In this document: positions 40,925 to 48,177 of the stretch, one piece after another | Numbering within the stretch: the first letter of the stretch is position 1 | How the letters are laid out: the number at the start of each line of letters is the position of its first letter | NCBI GenBank assembly: GCA_046351555.1 | Contig: JAXLYI010000019.1 | Span: 62,001 to 126,000 of the forward strand | Length of the DNA: 64,000 nucleotides | From: CAISKJ01 sp046351555 | GTDB taxonomy: Bacteria; Myxococcota_A; Polyangia; Polyangiales; Ga0077539 | Direction: 5' to 3' | Notes under the pieces: model-generated | Database searches by the model: none | The model's input: only the letters and a program-made list of their open reading frames with translations | Told to the model about the DNA's origin: nothing | Made by a program: the position numbers and the translations under genes

Positions 40925-43569
40925 CGCCTCCGCCGCGCCGCGAGCGAGGCGAGCGCCAGCGCGAAGAGCGCCAGCGTGAAGCGTCCGGTGGTGTTCGCGC
41001 GCGCCCGGCAGCCGCAGCCGCCGTCCTGCACCGCGCCGGCGTCGGGCGGCGGGGCGGCGCACACGTTGGCCGTCGTGCAGCGCGTCCGGCCGTCGCGGCG
41101 GCCGAGGCACTGCGTGTCGTTGATGCACTCGACGCAGCGTCCGGCGTTCTCGCTGTTGCTGCCGATGCAGTAGGCGGTCGGCTGGGTGCAATCGTCGTCG
41201 CGGAAGCACCCGCGCGCGCACACCCCGGGCCGCGCCGGGTCGTTGGAGCTGCACGCCTCGCCCCGCGCGCAGCCGTTGTGCCCGGCGCCCGGCCAGCACC
41301 CGGGCCGGCAGCGACGCGTCGAGGGGTCGCAGATGCGCCCCGAGTCCGCCGCGCCGCAGTCCGAATCCACCGAGCAGCCGCAGCGCACGGTGCCGTCCAT
41401 CTCGCGCACGCAGGCCGTCCCGTCGCGGCTCATCGCGCAGGCCGCGGCCATCGGGCCCACCCCGCAGGCCACGCAGCGGCTGCTGTCGGGGTCGCACGCG
41501 GGGGTCGCGCCGGTGCACGCGCGGGTGTCGGCGGCGGTGCACTGGACGCAGCGGCCCGCGTCGCGCCCCGTTGCGGCGCAGGCGGGCGTCGGGGCGCGGC
41601 AGTCGGCGGCGCGCGCCGGGTCGCAGGGCCGGCACACGCGGGTGGTGAGGTCGCAGACGGGGGCCGCGCCGCCGCAGTCGGCGTCGCTCGCGCAGCCGAC
41701 GCAGCGGTTGGTGGCGACGTCGCACACGCCCGTGCGGCAGTCGGCGTTGGTCACGCACTGAACGCAGCGGCCGGCGTTGCTCCCGGTGACCGCACAGGCA
41801 CGGGCGCCCGCGTCGGGGCAGTCGGTGGAGGCGGTGGCGGCGGCGCAGGGGCGGCAGGCGTGCGAGGTCGCGTCGCAGGCCGGGCGCGCGGGGTCGGCGC
41901 AGTCGCGGTTGGCGAGGCAGGCCACGCAGGTGTTGCTCGGCACGTCGCAGAGGGGCGTCGGCGCGCGGCAGTGCATCGAAGACGTGCAAGGGACGCAGCG
42001 GCCCGCGCTCGCGCCGGCGTTGGAGCAGGCGGGGCGCGCGGGGTCGAGCGCGGCGCACTGGGCGTCGGAGGCGCACGCGACGCAGGTGCGGGAGGCGCGG
42101 TCGCAGACGGGGGTGGCGGCGCCGCAGTCGCGGTCGACGTTGCAGAGGCAGACGCCGGCGGCGCGGTCGCAGACGGGCGCGGTGGCGGGGCAGTTGAGGT
42201 CGGGCGCGCCGGGTACCGCGGGGTTGGTGCGGCCCGACGCGGACTCGCGCATGTCGGGGAGGCAGTCGTTGTCGGAGTCGGTGTCGAGGTAGTCGGGGGT
42301 GCCGTCGGAGTCGGTGTCGACGGTGCAGTCGCCCTCCACCGTGTCGAGCCACGAGTCGCCGTCGGCGTCGGTGGTGGAGACGCGGGCGAGGGTCTGGAAG
42401 GCGATCACCGGGATCATCTCGTCGCCGTCCGTCCCGAAGCGGAACTGCATCGCCGTCGCCGCGTCGCGCACCACCGTGCGGAAGTCGTAGAGCTCGTCGT
42501 CGAGGCGCGGGAGCGCGGGCGTGGTGAGGATCTCGTCGCCGTCGAGGCCCACGGGCGAGCCCGCCGCGCGGCCGGCGCCGGGCTCGGTGCCGCCGAAGGT
42601 TCCCATGGTGGCGAGGCCCGCGGTGTCGCCGAAGCAGCCCTGCCCCGCCGCGACGGAGGGCCAGTCGTCGGCGCCGCCCGCGTGGGTCGTGAGGTTGTTG
42701 CCGTTGACGAAGATCTGGCTCTCTTCTTCGGTGCAGGTGTCGCGCGCGGGGTCGTCGGGGGCGGTGGGGCTCGGGCGGCGGTTGAACTCCCACATCACGC
42801 CGATGGCAGCGGCGAAGGGCTCGGCGCGCGCGAAGCCGGTGGTGGGGCAGCGGTTGGCGACGGCGCCGGGGAGCGGGAGGGCGGCGCTCTCGAAGCCGCT
42901 GGTGGCGGCGCCTTCGTAGACGACCACGTTGCGGCGAGGGCCGAAGTCGAGGTCGTACACGACGGCGAGGAAGTGGCCGCCGATCTGGATGCGGGCGAAG
43001 TCCTCGCGGGCCGCGTCGTCGCCGCGCTCTTGAATGGCGACGCGGGTGAGGCCGCCCGCGGACGAGGGCCCGACGGCGGCGCGCACGGTGGCGGTCACGT
43101 CGGTGATGAAGGTTCCCCAGTAGGCGGTGCGGCCCGCGGTGGGGACGGTGCTGGCGTAGAAGCGGGGGACGCCTTCGAGCGCACGGGTGACGGCGCTCGC
43201 GCCCGAGCCGACGATCACCTGGCGGGGCGAGCCCGCGGGGCCGGCGGGGACGGACGGGGGCCACGCGGGGAGGCGCGCGTTGTCGTGGTAGACGGTGAAG
43301 CCCGAGAAGAGCCGCGCCCAGCGCACCCGGCCGCCGCGGGGGACCTGGATGCGGAGCTCGCCGCGCGCGAAGGTGGTGGGCGTGCTGACCTCGCCCCACG
43401 CGTCGGTGGTGAGGCCGCCGCGCACCACCTCGGAGAAGGCCGACTGGAGCGTCTGGGCGCTGGCCGCCGCGGGCGAGAGGGCGAGGGCGAGCGCGAGCGC
43501 GCTACGCGCCCACGGGGAAGGACTCGACGGCGACGCCGCCTTCGGAGCGCTGGAAGCGAAGGAGCTCAT
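40921..43569 (-). CDS. Secreted Cys-rich surface protein with MYXO-CTERM-like tail
   Basis: 882 aa from the ATG at 43569; a GTG at 43581 is possible. Signal peptide ARSALALALALSPAAASAQ. Residues about 40-370 are a beta-rich domain with a GRVRWARLFSGFTVYHDNA motif. Residues near 400-430 are a TSP3-like Ca site: DTDSDGTPDYLDTDSDNDC. Then about ten Cys-rich repeats with CDRASRTCVACASDAQC-like patterns. The C-terminus is a Gly/Cys motif (CGCRARANTTGR), a hydrophobic helix and RRRR, the layout of a MYXO-CTERM sorting signal. The first 23 codons overlap the end of the FHA gene. Confidence 0.85.
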   Translation of the reverse strand: MSSFASSAPKAASPSSPSPWARSALALALALSPAAASAQTLQSAFSEVVRGGLTTDAWGEVSTPTTFARGELRIQVPRGGRVRWARLFSGFTVYHDNARLPAWPPSVPAGPAGSPRQVIVGSGASAVTRALEGVPRFYASTVPTAGRTAYWGTFITDVTATVRAAVGPSSAGGLTRVAIQERGDDAAREDFARIQIGGHFLAVVYDLDFGPRRNVVVYEGAATSGFESAALPLPGAVANRCPTTGFARAEPFAAAIGVMWEFNRRPSPTAPDDPARDTCTEEESQIFVNGNNLTTHAGGADDWPSVAAGQGCFGDTAGLATMGTFGGTEPGAGRAAGSPVGLDGDEILTTPALPRLDDELYDFRTVVRDAATAMQFRFGTDGDEMIPVIAFQTLARVSTTDADGDSWLDTVEGDCTVDTDSDGTPDYLDTDSDNDCLPDMRESASGRTNPAVPGAPDLNCPATAPVCDRAAGVCLCNVDRDCGAATPVCDRASRTCVACASDAQCAALDPARPACSNAGASAGRCVPCTSSMHCRAPTPLCDVPSNTCVACLANRDCADPARPACDATSHACRPCAAATASTDCPDAGARACAVTGSNAGRCVQCVTNADCRTGVCDVATNRCVGCASDADCGGAAPVCDLTTRVCRPCDPARAADCRAPTPACAATGRDAGRCVQCTAADTRACTGATPACDPDSSRCVACGVGPMAAACAMSRDGTACVREMDGTVRCGCSVDSDCGAADSGRICDPSTRRCRPGCWPGAGHNGCARGEACSSNDPARPGVCARGCFRDDDCTQPTAYCIGSNSENAGRCVECINDTQCLGRRDGRTRCTTANVCAAPPPDAGAVQDGGCGCRARANTTGRFTLALFALALASLAARRRR

Positions 43570-44383
43570 CGGGGTTCTCACTCTCGGCCAGGAAGGCGGT
43601 GATGGGGCCGAAGAAGTCCTCGGCCTCGTCGTGGTCGCAGCGGGCGAGCGTCTCGTAGAGGGTCTCGGGCGAGTGGAAGGGCGTCGCGCGAACCTCGCCG
43701 TCGGGGCCGTAGTTCACCTGCGACACGAGGTGCGCGAACACGTCGTGGAACTCCCCCTCGCTCGTCAGGAAGACCGCGCTCTTGTGGCCCCAGGCGATCT
43801 CGAGCAGGTCGACGAGCAGGTCGCCGTCGGGCGAGAGCGTCACGAGCATCGGCGCGAGCTCGCCCGGGTCGGCCGGGTCGGCGGTCTCGTCGAAGGCGCA
43901 GAAGCGCTCGCCCGAGCGGTTGATCTTCTCCACCAGCGAAGCGTCGCTCGCGACGTCGACCACGGCGTAGAGGGGGTGGGCCTCGTCGCGCAGCGCCCAT
44001 CGCACCCGGTCGCGCGGGCCGTTGCGCATGCCCTGGGCGAGCTCCTCGGCGGTGAGCTCGTCGTCCTCGGGCGGGGGCGCGACGTCCGCGGCGATCGACA
44101 CGGCGAAGAAGGTCTGGCCCGCGGCCACCTGGTCGCCGTGGCCGAGGTCGCACTCGGTGACGCCCGCGCCGTTGACGTACGTCCCGTGGGCGGTGCCGAG
44201 GTCGCGCAGCACCGCGCGGGCGCCGTCGAAGTACACCGCGAAGTGACGGTCGGCGAGCCACTCGTCGGGCACGCACACGTCCGACACGGGCGAGCGGCCC
44301 ACGGTGCGCGGGCTCTCGGCGGGGGTGACGGCGAACTGCGTGCCGGTGGCGGGGCCCTGGATGACGGTGAGCGTGAGCGGCAT
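43502..44383 (-). CDS. FHA-DUF4123 fusion, T6SS effector adaptor
   Basis: 293 aa. The ATG at 44383 overlaps the upstream stop. An N-terminal FHA domain (residues about 1-100) shows RTVGRSPVSDVCVPDEWLAD then RHFAVYF and LGTAHGTYVNGAGV, with the Gly-Arg, Ser, His and Asn residues that bind phospho-Thr. A DUF4123 domain follows (about 130-290: HPLYAVVDVASDASLVEKI, AWGHKSAVFLTSEGEF). DUF4123 proteins (Tap/TEC) load effectors onto VgrG or PAAR. FHA in front of it suggests that loading depends on Thr phosphorylation. Confidence 0.88.
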   Translation of the reverse strand: MPLTLTVIQGPATGTQFAVTPAESPRTVGRSPVSDVCVPDEWLADRHFAVYFDGARAVLRDLGTAHGTYVNGAGVTECDLGHGDQVAAGQTFFAVSIAADVAPPPEDDELTAEELAQGMRNGPRDRVRWALRDEAHPLYAVVDVASDASLVEKINRSGERFCAFDETADPADPGELAPMLVTLSPDGDLLVDLLEIAWGHKSAVFLTSEGEFHDVFAHLVSQVNYGPDGEVRATPFHSPETLYETLARCDHDEAEDFFGPITAFLAESENPDELLRFQRSEGGVAVESFPVGA

Positions 44384-44937
44384 CAATCTCCCTTCGGAAG
44401 GGCGCTCTCGAGCGGGTCGGGGAGCGCCTCGAAGGCGGCGTCCACGCCCTCGGGTGTGACGGTGAAGCGGGTGATCGACTCGCCCGCGTGCCCCTCGCTC
44501 CACCACGCGTCGACGGGGCCGAAGAAGGCGTTGGCCTCTTCGAGCGTGCAGGTGGGGAGGAAGGCGCGGAGCACGCGCGGGTCGTAGTAGCGGAAGAGCA
44601 TCCGGCCCGCGCCCTCGACGCGCACCCGGAGGAAGCGCCGCAGGTGACGCCGCACCTCGCGCATCTCGGCGCCGCTCGTGAGGAAGACCCCCCACGCCCG
44701 GCCCCACGCGCGCGCCACGAGGTCGGCCCGCACCGCGGGGTCGTCGAGCGAGACGAGGTAGGGCGCCACGTCGAGGAGCTCCTGCGCCTGCCAGCCGTCG
44801 TAGAGGCACTCGAAGGGCGCGCCCGCCTCGCGCACCCACGGGAGCACCTCCTCGTCGCGCGCCGCGTCGACGATGGCGTAGAGGGCGGAGGCTTCGCCGC
44901 CGAGGCGCTCGAGGACGACGTCCTCCCGCGAGGTCAC
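44383..44937 (-). CDS. DUF4123 protein, T6SS effector adaptor
   Basis: 184 aa, GTG start overlapping the effector stop (GTGA). Whole-length DUF4123: ASALYAIVDAARDEEVLPWV, APYLVSLDD, RAWGRAWGVFLTSGAEMREV, FRYYDPRVLRAFLPTCT. The FRYYDPRVL sequence is a hallmark of the family. It follows the PAAR effector gene directly, so it probably chaperones that effector onto the T6SS spike. The second adaptor with FHA follows; the pair may act together or on different phases. Confidence 0.9.
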   Translation of the reverse strand: MTSREDVVLERLGGEASALYAIVDAARDEEVLPWVREAGAPFECLYDGWQAQELLDVAPYLVSLDDPAVRADLVARAWGRAWGVFLTSGAEMREVRRHLRRFLRVRVEGAGRMLFRYYDPRVLRAFLPTCTLEEANAFFGPVDAWWSEGHAGESITRFTVTPEGVDAAFEALPDPLESALPKGD

Positions 44938-45788
44938 GGCCGGTACACCGTCCACTGGCCGCCGCGGTAGGCCTGGTTGGCGTAGAAGCCCTGCTGCCGG
45001 TAGTCCGACACCCACTGCCCGCCGTCGTACATCGCGATGTGCCCGTGCCGGTGCCCGGGGACGGCGCCGAACACCGCCACGTCCCCGCGCTCGGGCGCGT
45101 AGCCGGGCGTCCCGTTGGCCGCCACGCTGCGGAAGCCCGCCCGCTCGAGGTTGGGCCCGTAGTCCTTCGCGCTGAGCGTGCGGCCGGGGCTCGCGCCGCC
45201 GGCCTCGATCGCCTCGCGCACCGAGCGCAGGCACCGCCCCTGCGAACGCGTCCGCGCGTGGGTCGAGAGGTGCGCCACCGAGCGGTCGACGTCGACCGCG
45301 CGCCCGCCCGCAGGCGCCGCGGGGGCGCGCGCGGCGGCGCCCGAGGAGGACTGCTGGTGCCCCTGTTGCGCGCTCGGGCGGCGGGCGGGCTTCTTCTGCT
45401 GCATCTTCTTCGCGCGCTCCTCGGCCTGGCGGCGGGCGCACTCCTCGCAGAAGGCGACGCCCGATTTCGCCGCGGCGCGCAGCACGGCGCCCTGCGGGTG
45501 CGTCCCGATGAGCACGGTGGGGAGGCCCTGCACCACGACGCCGCCGTGGGCGGTGGGGTCGCCGATGCGGGCGGCCATCTTGTTGCCGACGAGCACGTTG
45601 GGCGCGCCCATCGCGATCGAGTCGGGCGGCGCGTTGCACTTCGCCTTGTCGCTGACGCGCGCGGCGGGCTTGTTGCCGATGAGCACGGTGCCGAGGCCCG
45701 TCAAGATGGGGCCGCCGACGTGGGGCGTCGGCCCAGGGTTGACCATGGGGCACACGTGGTTGTCGCCGATGCGGGACGCCGGGGGCAT
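44934..45788 (-). CDS. PAAR-domain effector with CHAP/NlpC-P60-like hydrolase
   Basis: 284 aa. The PAAR domain spans about residues 1-100: SRIGDNHVCP, GGPILTGLGTVLIGNKPAAR, VLVGNKMAARIGDPTAHGG, GLPTVLIGTHP, with the His and Cys that cap a T6SS spike tip. A Lys/Gln/Ala linker (100-165) leads to a CHAP-like amidase: C186 in SQGRCLRSVREAIE, then ERGDVAVFGAVPGHRHGHIAM with H250. Cys/His enzymes of this type cut peptidoglycan cross-peptides. This is therefore a spike-tip-fused antibacterial effector; the amidase reading is by motif. Two adaptor genes follow. Confidence 0.9.
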   Translation of the reverse strand: MPPASRIGDNHVCPMVNPGPTPHVGGPILTGLGTVLIGNKPAARVSDKAKCNAPPDSIAMGAPNVLVGNKMAARIGDPTAHGGVVVQGLPTVLIGTHPQGAVLRAAAKSGVAFCEECARRQAEERAKKMQQKKPARRPSAQQGHQQSSSGAAARAPAAPAGGRAVDVDRSVAHLSTHARTRSQGRCLRSVREAIEAGGASPGRTLSAKDYGPNLERAGFRSVAANGTPGYAPERGDVAVFGAVPGHRHGHIAMYDGGQWVSDYRQQGFYANQAYRGGQWTVYRP

Positions 45789-45867
45789 TGCGGTGAGCCG
45801 ATCGGATCACGAGCGTCGCGCGGACGTCAACACGGGTTGACGCGGGCCGCGCGATGGGGCTCCATCC

Positions 45868-46251
45868 GTGGCCGTGTTCGTGATCCGAGCGGCCCAGTTC
45901 GACGCCCTCGCCGCCGCCCGGCGCGAGGATTTCGTCCGCGTCATGATGGACGCGCTCCGCGCCCGCTTCGAGGCGGCCGAGGCGATGGGGGCCGACGCGC
46001 TGCGGGCGCTCGTGGAGGAGGGGACCGCAGCGGCCGAGGGCTACGGGCTCTACGCCGACGACGAGATCGAGCCCTTCCTCGGGTGCCGGGTGGTGTACGG
46101 GGGGGAGTTCCCGCTGGGGGAGGACGATGATTGGGCGCGCGAGCTGCTCGACGACGACGCGCTCGACGCCGACGACAAGGCCCGCCAGCTCGACGCGCAG
46201 CTCGAGGCGCTGGCCCACCTCACCGACGACGACGACGCAGGAGAGTCATGA
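45868..46251 (+). CDS. T6SS-island small acidic protein
   Basis: 127 aa, GTG start (VAVFVIRAAQFDALAAARRE). The N-terminus resembles the short conserved segment found in many orphan proteins next to VgrG/PAAR/DUF4123 (IRxxQFxAL...FV). Strongly acidic C-terminus (DDDALDADDK; DDDDAGES). Divergent from the effector gene across an 80-bp gap. Its stop overlaps the next ATG. It could be an adaptor or part of the immunity module; the sequence alone does not decide. Confidence 0.68.
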   Translation: MAVFVIRAAQFDALAAARREDFVRVMMDALRARFEAAEAMGADALRALVEEGTAAAEGYGLYADDEIEPFLGCRVVYGGEFPLGEDDDWARELLDDDALDADDKARQLDAQLEALAHLTDDDDAGES

Positions 46252-47120
46252 CCCACGAGCTCGCGGCGCCCGAGGCCCCGCCCTATTTCACCCTCCAGGT
46301 CGGCGTCGGCTTCTGCCGCTGCGACATCCGCGTCAACGACATCCCGCTGATGGTCGACGACCTCTCGGCCTCGCGCGTCGACGTCGAGATCCCCCTCAAC
46401 CCGCTGGTGTTCACCGGGGAGAACACCCTGTCGGTGAAGCTCCTGCCGCCGCGCGGGGGCGAGCAGGGCCCCGACTACGACCTCCGCGGCCCGTCGACGA
46501 AGTGCTCCGTCGTCCTCCAGCGCAAGCCCTACGGCGCCGAGCACCCGAAGACGCTCCTCGCGTCGATCGTGTACGAGCCGGGCGACGAGCCCTTCGCGGG
46601 GAGCTCGCCCGAGGGGGCGGAGGCCTCCGCGGTGGCGGTGACGGGCGACGCCGAGGCGGGCTACGCGGCGGCGCGGACGGCGCGGCTGGCGACGCCCTTC
46701 CCCGAGTGGCGCTGGGTGCAGGCGCCGCCGATCGCGCCGAGCGACGTGGTGGTGGCCGAGCTCCTGCGCGAGCACCAGCGCTTCTGGGCGGCGCTGCGCA
46801 ACAAGGACGTGGCGGAGGTCCGCGCGATCCTCGGGGCCAACGCGCGCGAGGTGCAGGCGGCGTACTACCTCCCCGACCTCGACAACGCCTGGCGCGTGCT
46901 CGGGATCGAGGCGCTGATGCGCAACCCCGACGCGTCGCTCAAGCCGATGCCGACCGACCTCGCGCTGGAGGTGTTCGCCCACGGGCGGATGGCGCGCTTC
47001 GTCGACGCCAACCGCAACAGCCCGATCGGCTTCGACGAGCGCGACACGGGGCTCGACGCCTTCGTCGACGCGTGGTTCTGCCGCGGCGGCGTCGGGCTCG
47101 GGTGGGTGATGATCCGGTAG
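46248..47120 (+). CDS. T6SS-island protein of unknown function, candidate immunity or accessory
   Basis: 290 aa, ATG coupled to the upstream stop (ATGA). Residues 1-100 are a beta-sandwich-like domain: CRCDIRVNDIPLMVD, VEIPLNPLVFTGENTLSVKL. The second half is mixed helix/strand with WRVLGIEALMRNPDASLKPM and RFVDANRNSPIGFDE, like other large cytosolic partners of T6SS orphan loci. No signal peptide. A PG-hydrolase immunity protein normally goes to the periplasm, so the true immunity gene may be elsewhere. Confidence 0.65.
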   Translation: MTHELAAPEAPPYFTLQVGVGFCRCDIRVNDIPLMVDDLSASRVDVEIPLNPLVFTGENTLSVKLLPPRGGEQGPDYDLRGPSTKCSVVLQRKPYGAEHPKTLLASIVYEPGDEPFAGSSPEGAEASAVAVTGDAEAGYAAARTARLATPFPEWRWVQAPPIAPSDVVVAELLREHQRFWAALRNKDVAEVRAILGANAREVQAAYYLPDLDNAWRVLGIEALMRNPDASLKPMPTDLALEVFAHGRMARFVDANRNSPIGFDERDTGLDAFVDAWFCRGGVGLGWVMIR

Positions 47121-47164
47121 CGCGCCGCGTCGCTTCCCGCTGGCGTCGCCCGCGCCGTTGCGGG

Positions 47165-47170
47165 TAGAGC
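47165..47170 (+). promoter_or_regulatory. Putative -10 hexamer (TAGAGC)
   Basis: Ends 9 nt before the ATG at 47180, in the 59-bp gap after the T6SS partner gene. The same hexamer precedes the glycosyltransferase at 61418. Confidence 0.35.
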
Positions 47171-47179
47171 CATGGCGCC

Positions 47180-48070
47180 ATGGCGATGTCCGACCGCGCC
47201 TTCCGCGCCCTCGTCCACGCGGAGCCCGAGGTGCTGCTCCACACGCTCCGGTTGCTGGCACCGCGCGGCGTGAGCGCGGCGCTGGCGACGGCGGCGCGCG
47301 TCGAGGACATGGGCGCTACCCGGCAGGACGCGCTCGCGCCGCCCGAGGACGCGGACAGCGTGATGTTCCTCGGGGACGACGGCGTGCTCCACACGGAGGG
47401 GCAGGGCTACCGCGACGGGGGCTTCCCCGACCGCGTGCTGCGCTACCACCTGTGGCTCGCGCTCCGGTACGCCCGCCGGCGCGTGCGCACGGTCGCGCTG
47501 TGGCTGGTCGACCCGCCGCCCGCGCAAGCGAAGGGCGAGCTGGAGCACAACGACATCACCGTGCGGGTGACGCCCGTGGTGCTGCCGCGCGCGCCGGCCG
47601 AGCTGCTCCTCGAGGACGCGCGGACGGCGTGCTTCGCGGCGGGCGCCGACCGGGGGGCGATGTCGGCCACGGCGCTCTGCCGCGCGGTGGCGAAGGCGCT
47701 GCGGGAGAGCCGCGCGAGCTGGTACCGCCGTCACATGGCGGTCGTTGCCGCCGCCACGCAGGGGCGTTACGATGCGATGGTGAAGGCGATGGAAGAGGAG
47801 CAGATCGAGCCCGTCATCATCGAAGACCTGGTCAAGATCGGCGAGGACCGTGGCGAGGCCCGCGGCGAGGCCCGCGGCGAGGCCCGCGGCGAGGCCCGCG
47901 GCGAGGCCCGGGGGCTCCGGGCCGGGCTCCTCGCGGTGCTCACTGCGCGGGGGTTGGCGCTCACCGAGGCGCAGCGGTCGCGCATCGCGGCGTGCGACGA
48001 CGTCGCGACCCTCACGCGCTGGCTGGGCAACGCGGGCGCCGCGAAGACCGCCCGCGCCGCGCTCGCCTGA
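47180..48070 (+). CDS. Rpn/PD-(D/E)XK-type nuclease family protein
   Basis: 296 aa. The core at residues about 50-110 reads FLGDDGVLHTEGQGYRDGGF then RVLRYHLWLALRYARR; the E-x-Q after an LH strand corresponds to the ExK/ExQ arm of PD-(D/E)XK nucleases and matches the HLEFQ motif of Rpn (recombination-promoting nuclease/putative transposase) proteins. The C-terminus has five GEAR repeats and a helical ending (GLALTEAQRSRIAACDD). An ATG at 47186 is an alternative start. A decayed relative lies at 31.8-32.1 kb, so this family multiplies in the genome. Confidence 0.8.
   Translation: MAMSDRAFRALVHAEPEVLLHTLRLLAPRGVSAALATAARVEDMGATRQDALAPPEDADSVMFLGDDGVLHTEGQGYRDGGFPDRVLRYHLWLALRYARRRVRTVALWLVDPPPAQAKGELEHNDITVRVTPVVLPRAPAELLLEDARTACFAAGADRGAMSATALCRAVAKALRESRASWYRRHMAVVAAATQGRYDAMVKAMEEEQIEPVIIEDLVKIGEDRGEARGEARGEARGEARGEARGLRAGLLAVLTARGLALTEAQRSRIAACDDVATLTRWLGNAGAAKTARAALA
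47852..47911. repeat. Five tandem 12-bp repeats (GEAR)
   Basis: Five exact copies of GGCGAGGCCCGC, in frame, encoding (GEAR)5 in the Rpn-type gene. Slippage would alter length by 4 residues without frameshift. Confidence 0.92.
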
Positions 48071-48177
48071 GCTGAGATGGAAGAGCGGGCGGCCGCGACG
48101 GCGCGGACAGGATGAAGCGCGCCGCACTCCGCGCTTGAGCGCCGCGCGCCCCGGTCGGTACCTTCGCCGGCGCCGCG
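48071..48177. other. Short intergenic region
   Basis: 107 bp with no gene; it holds the putative promoter hexamer at 48159 and nothing else recognisable. Confidence 0.6.
48159..48164 (+). promoter_or_regulatory. Putative -10 hexamer (TACCTT)
   Basis: Ends 13 nt before the ATG of the first secreted propeller gene. Confidence 0.4.

Noticed and set aside
47180..48070. Insertion sequence
   Set aside because: No terminal inverted repeats or target duplication could be seen around the Rpn-type gene.
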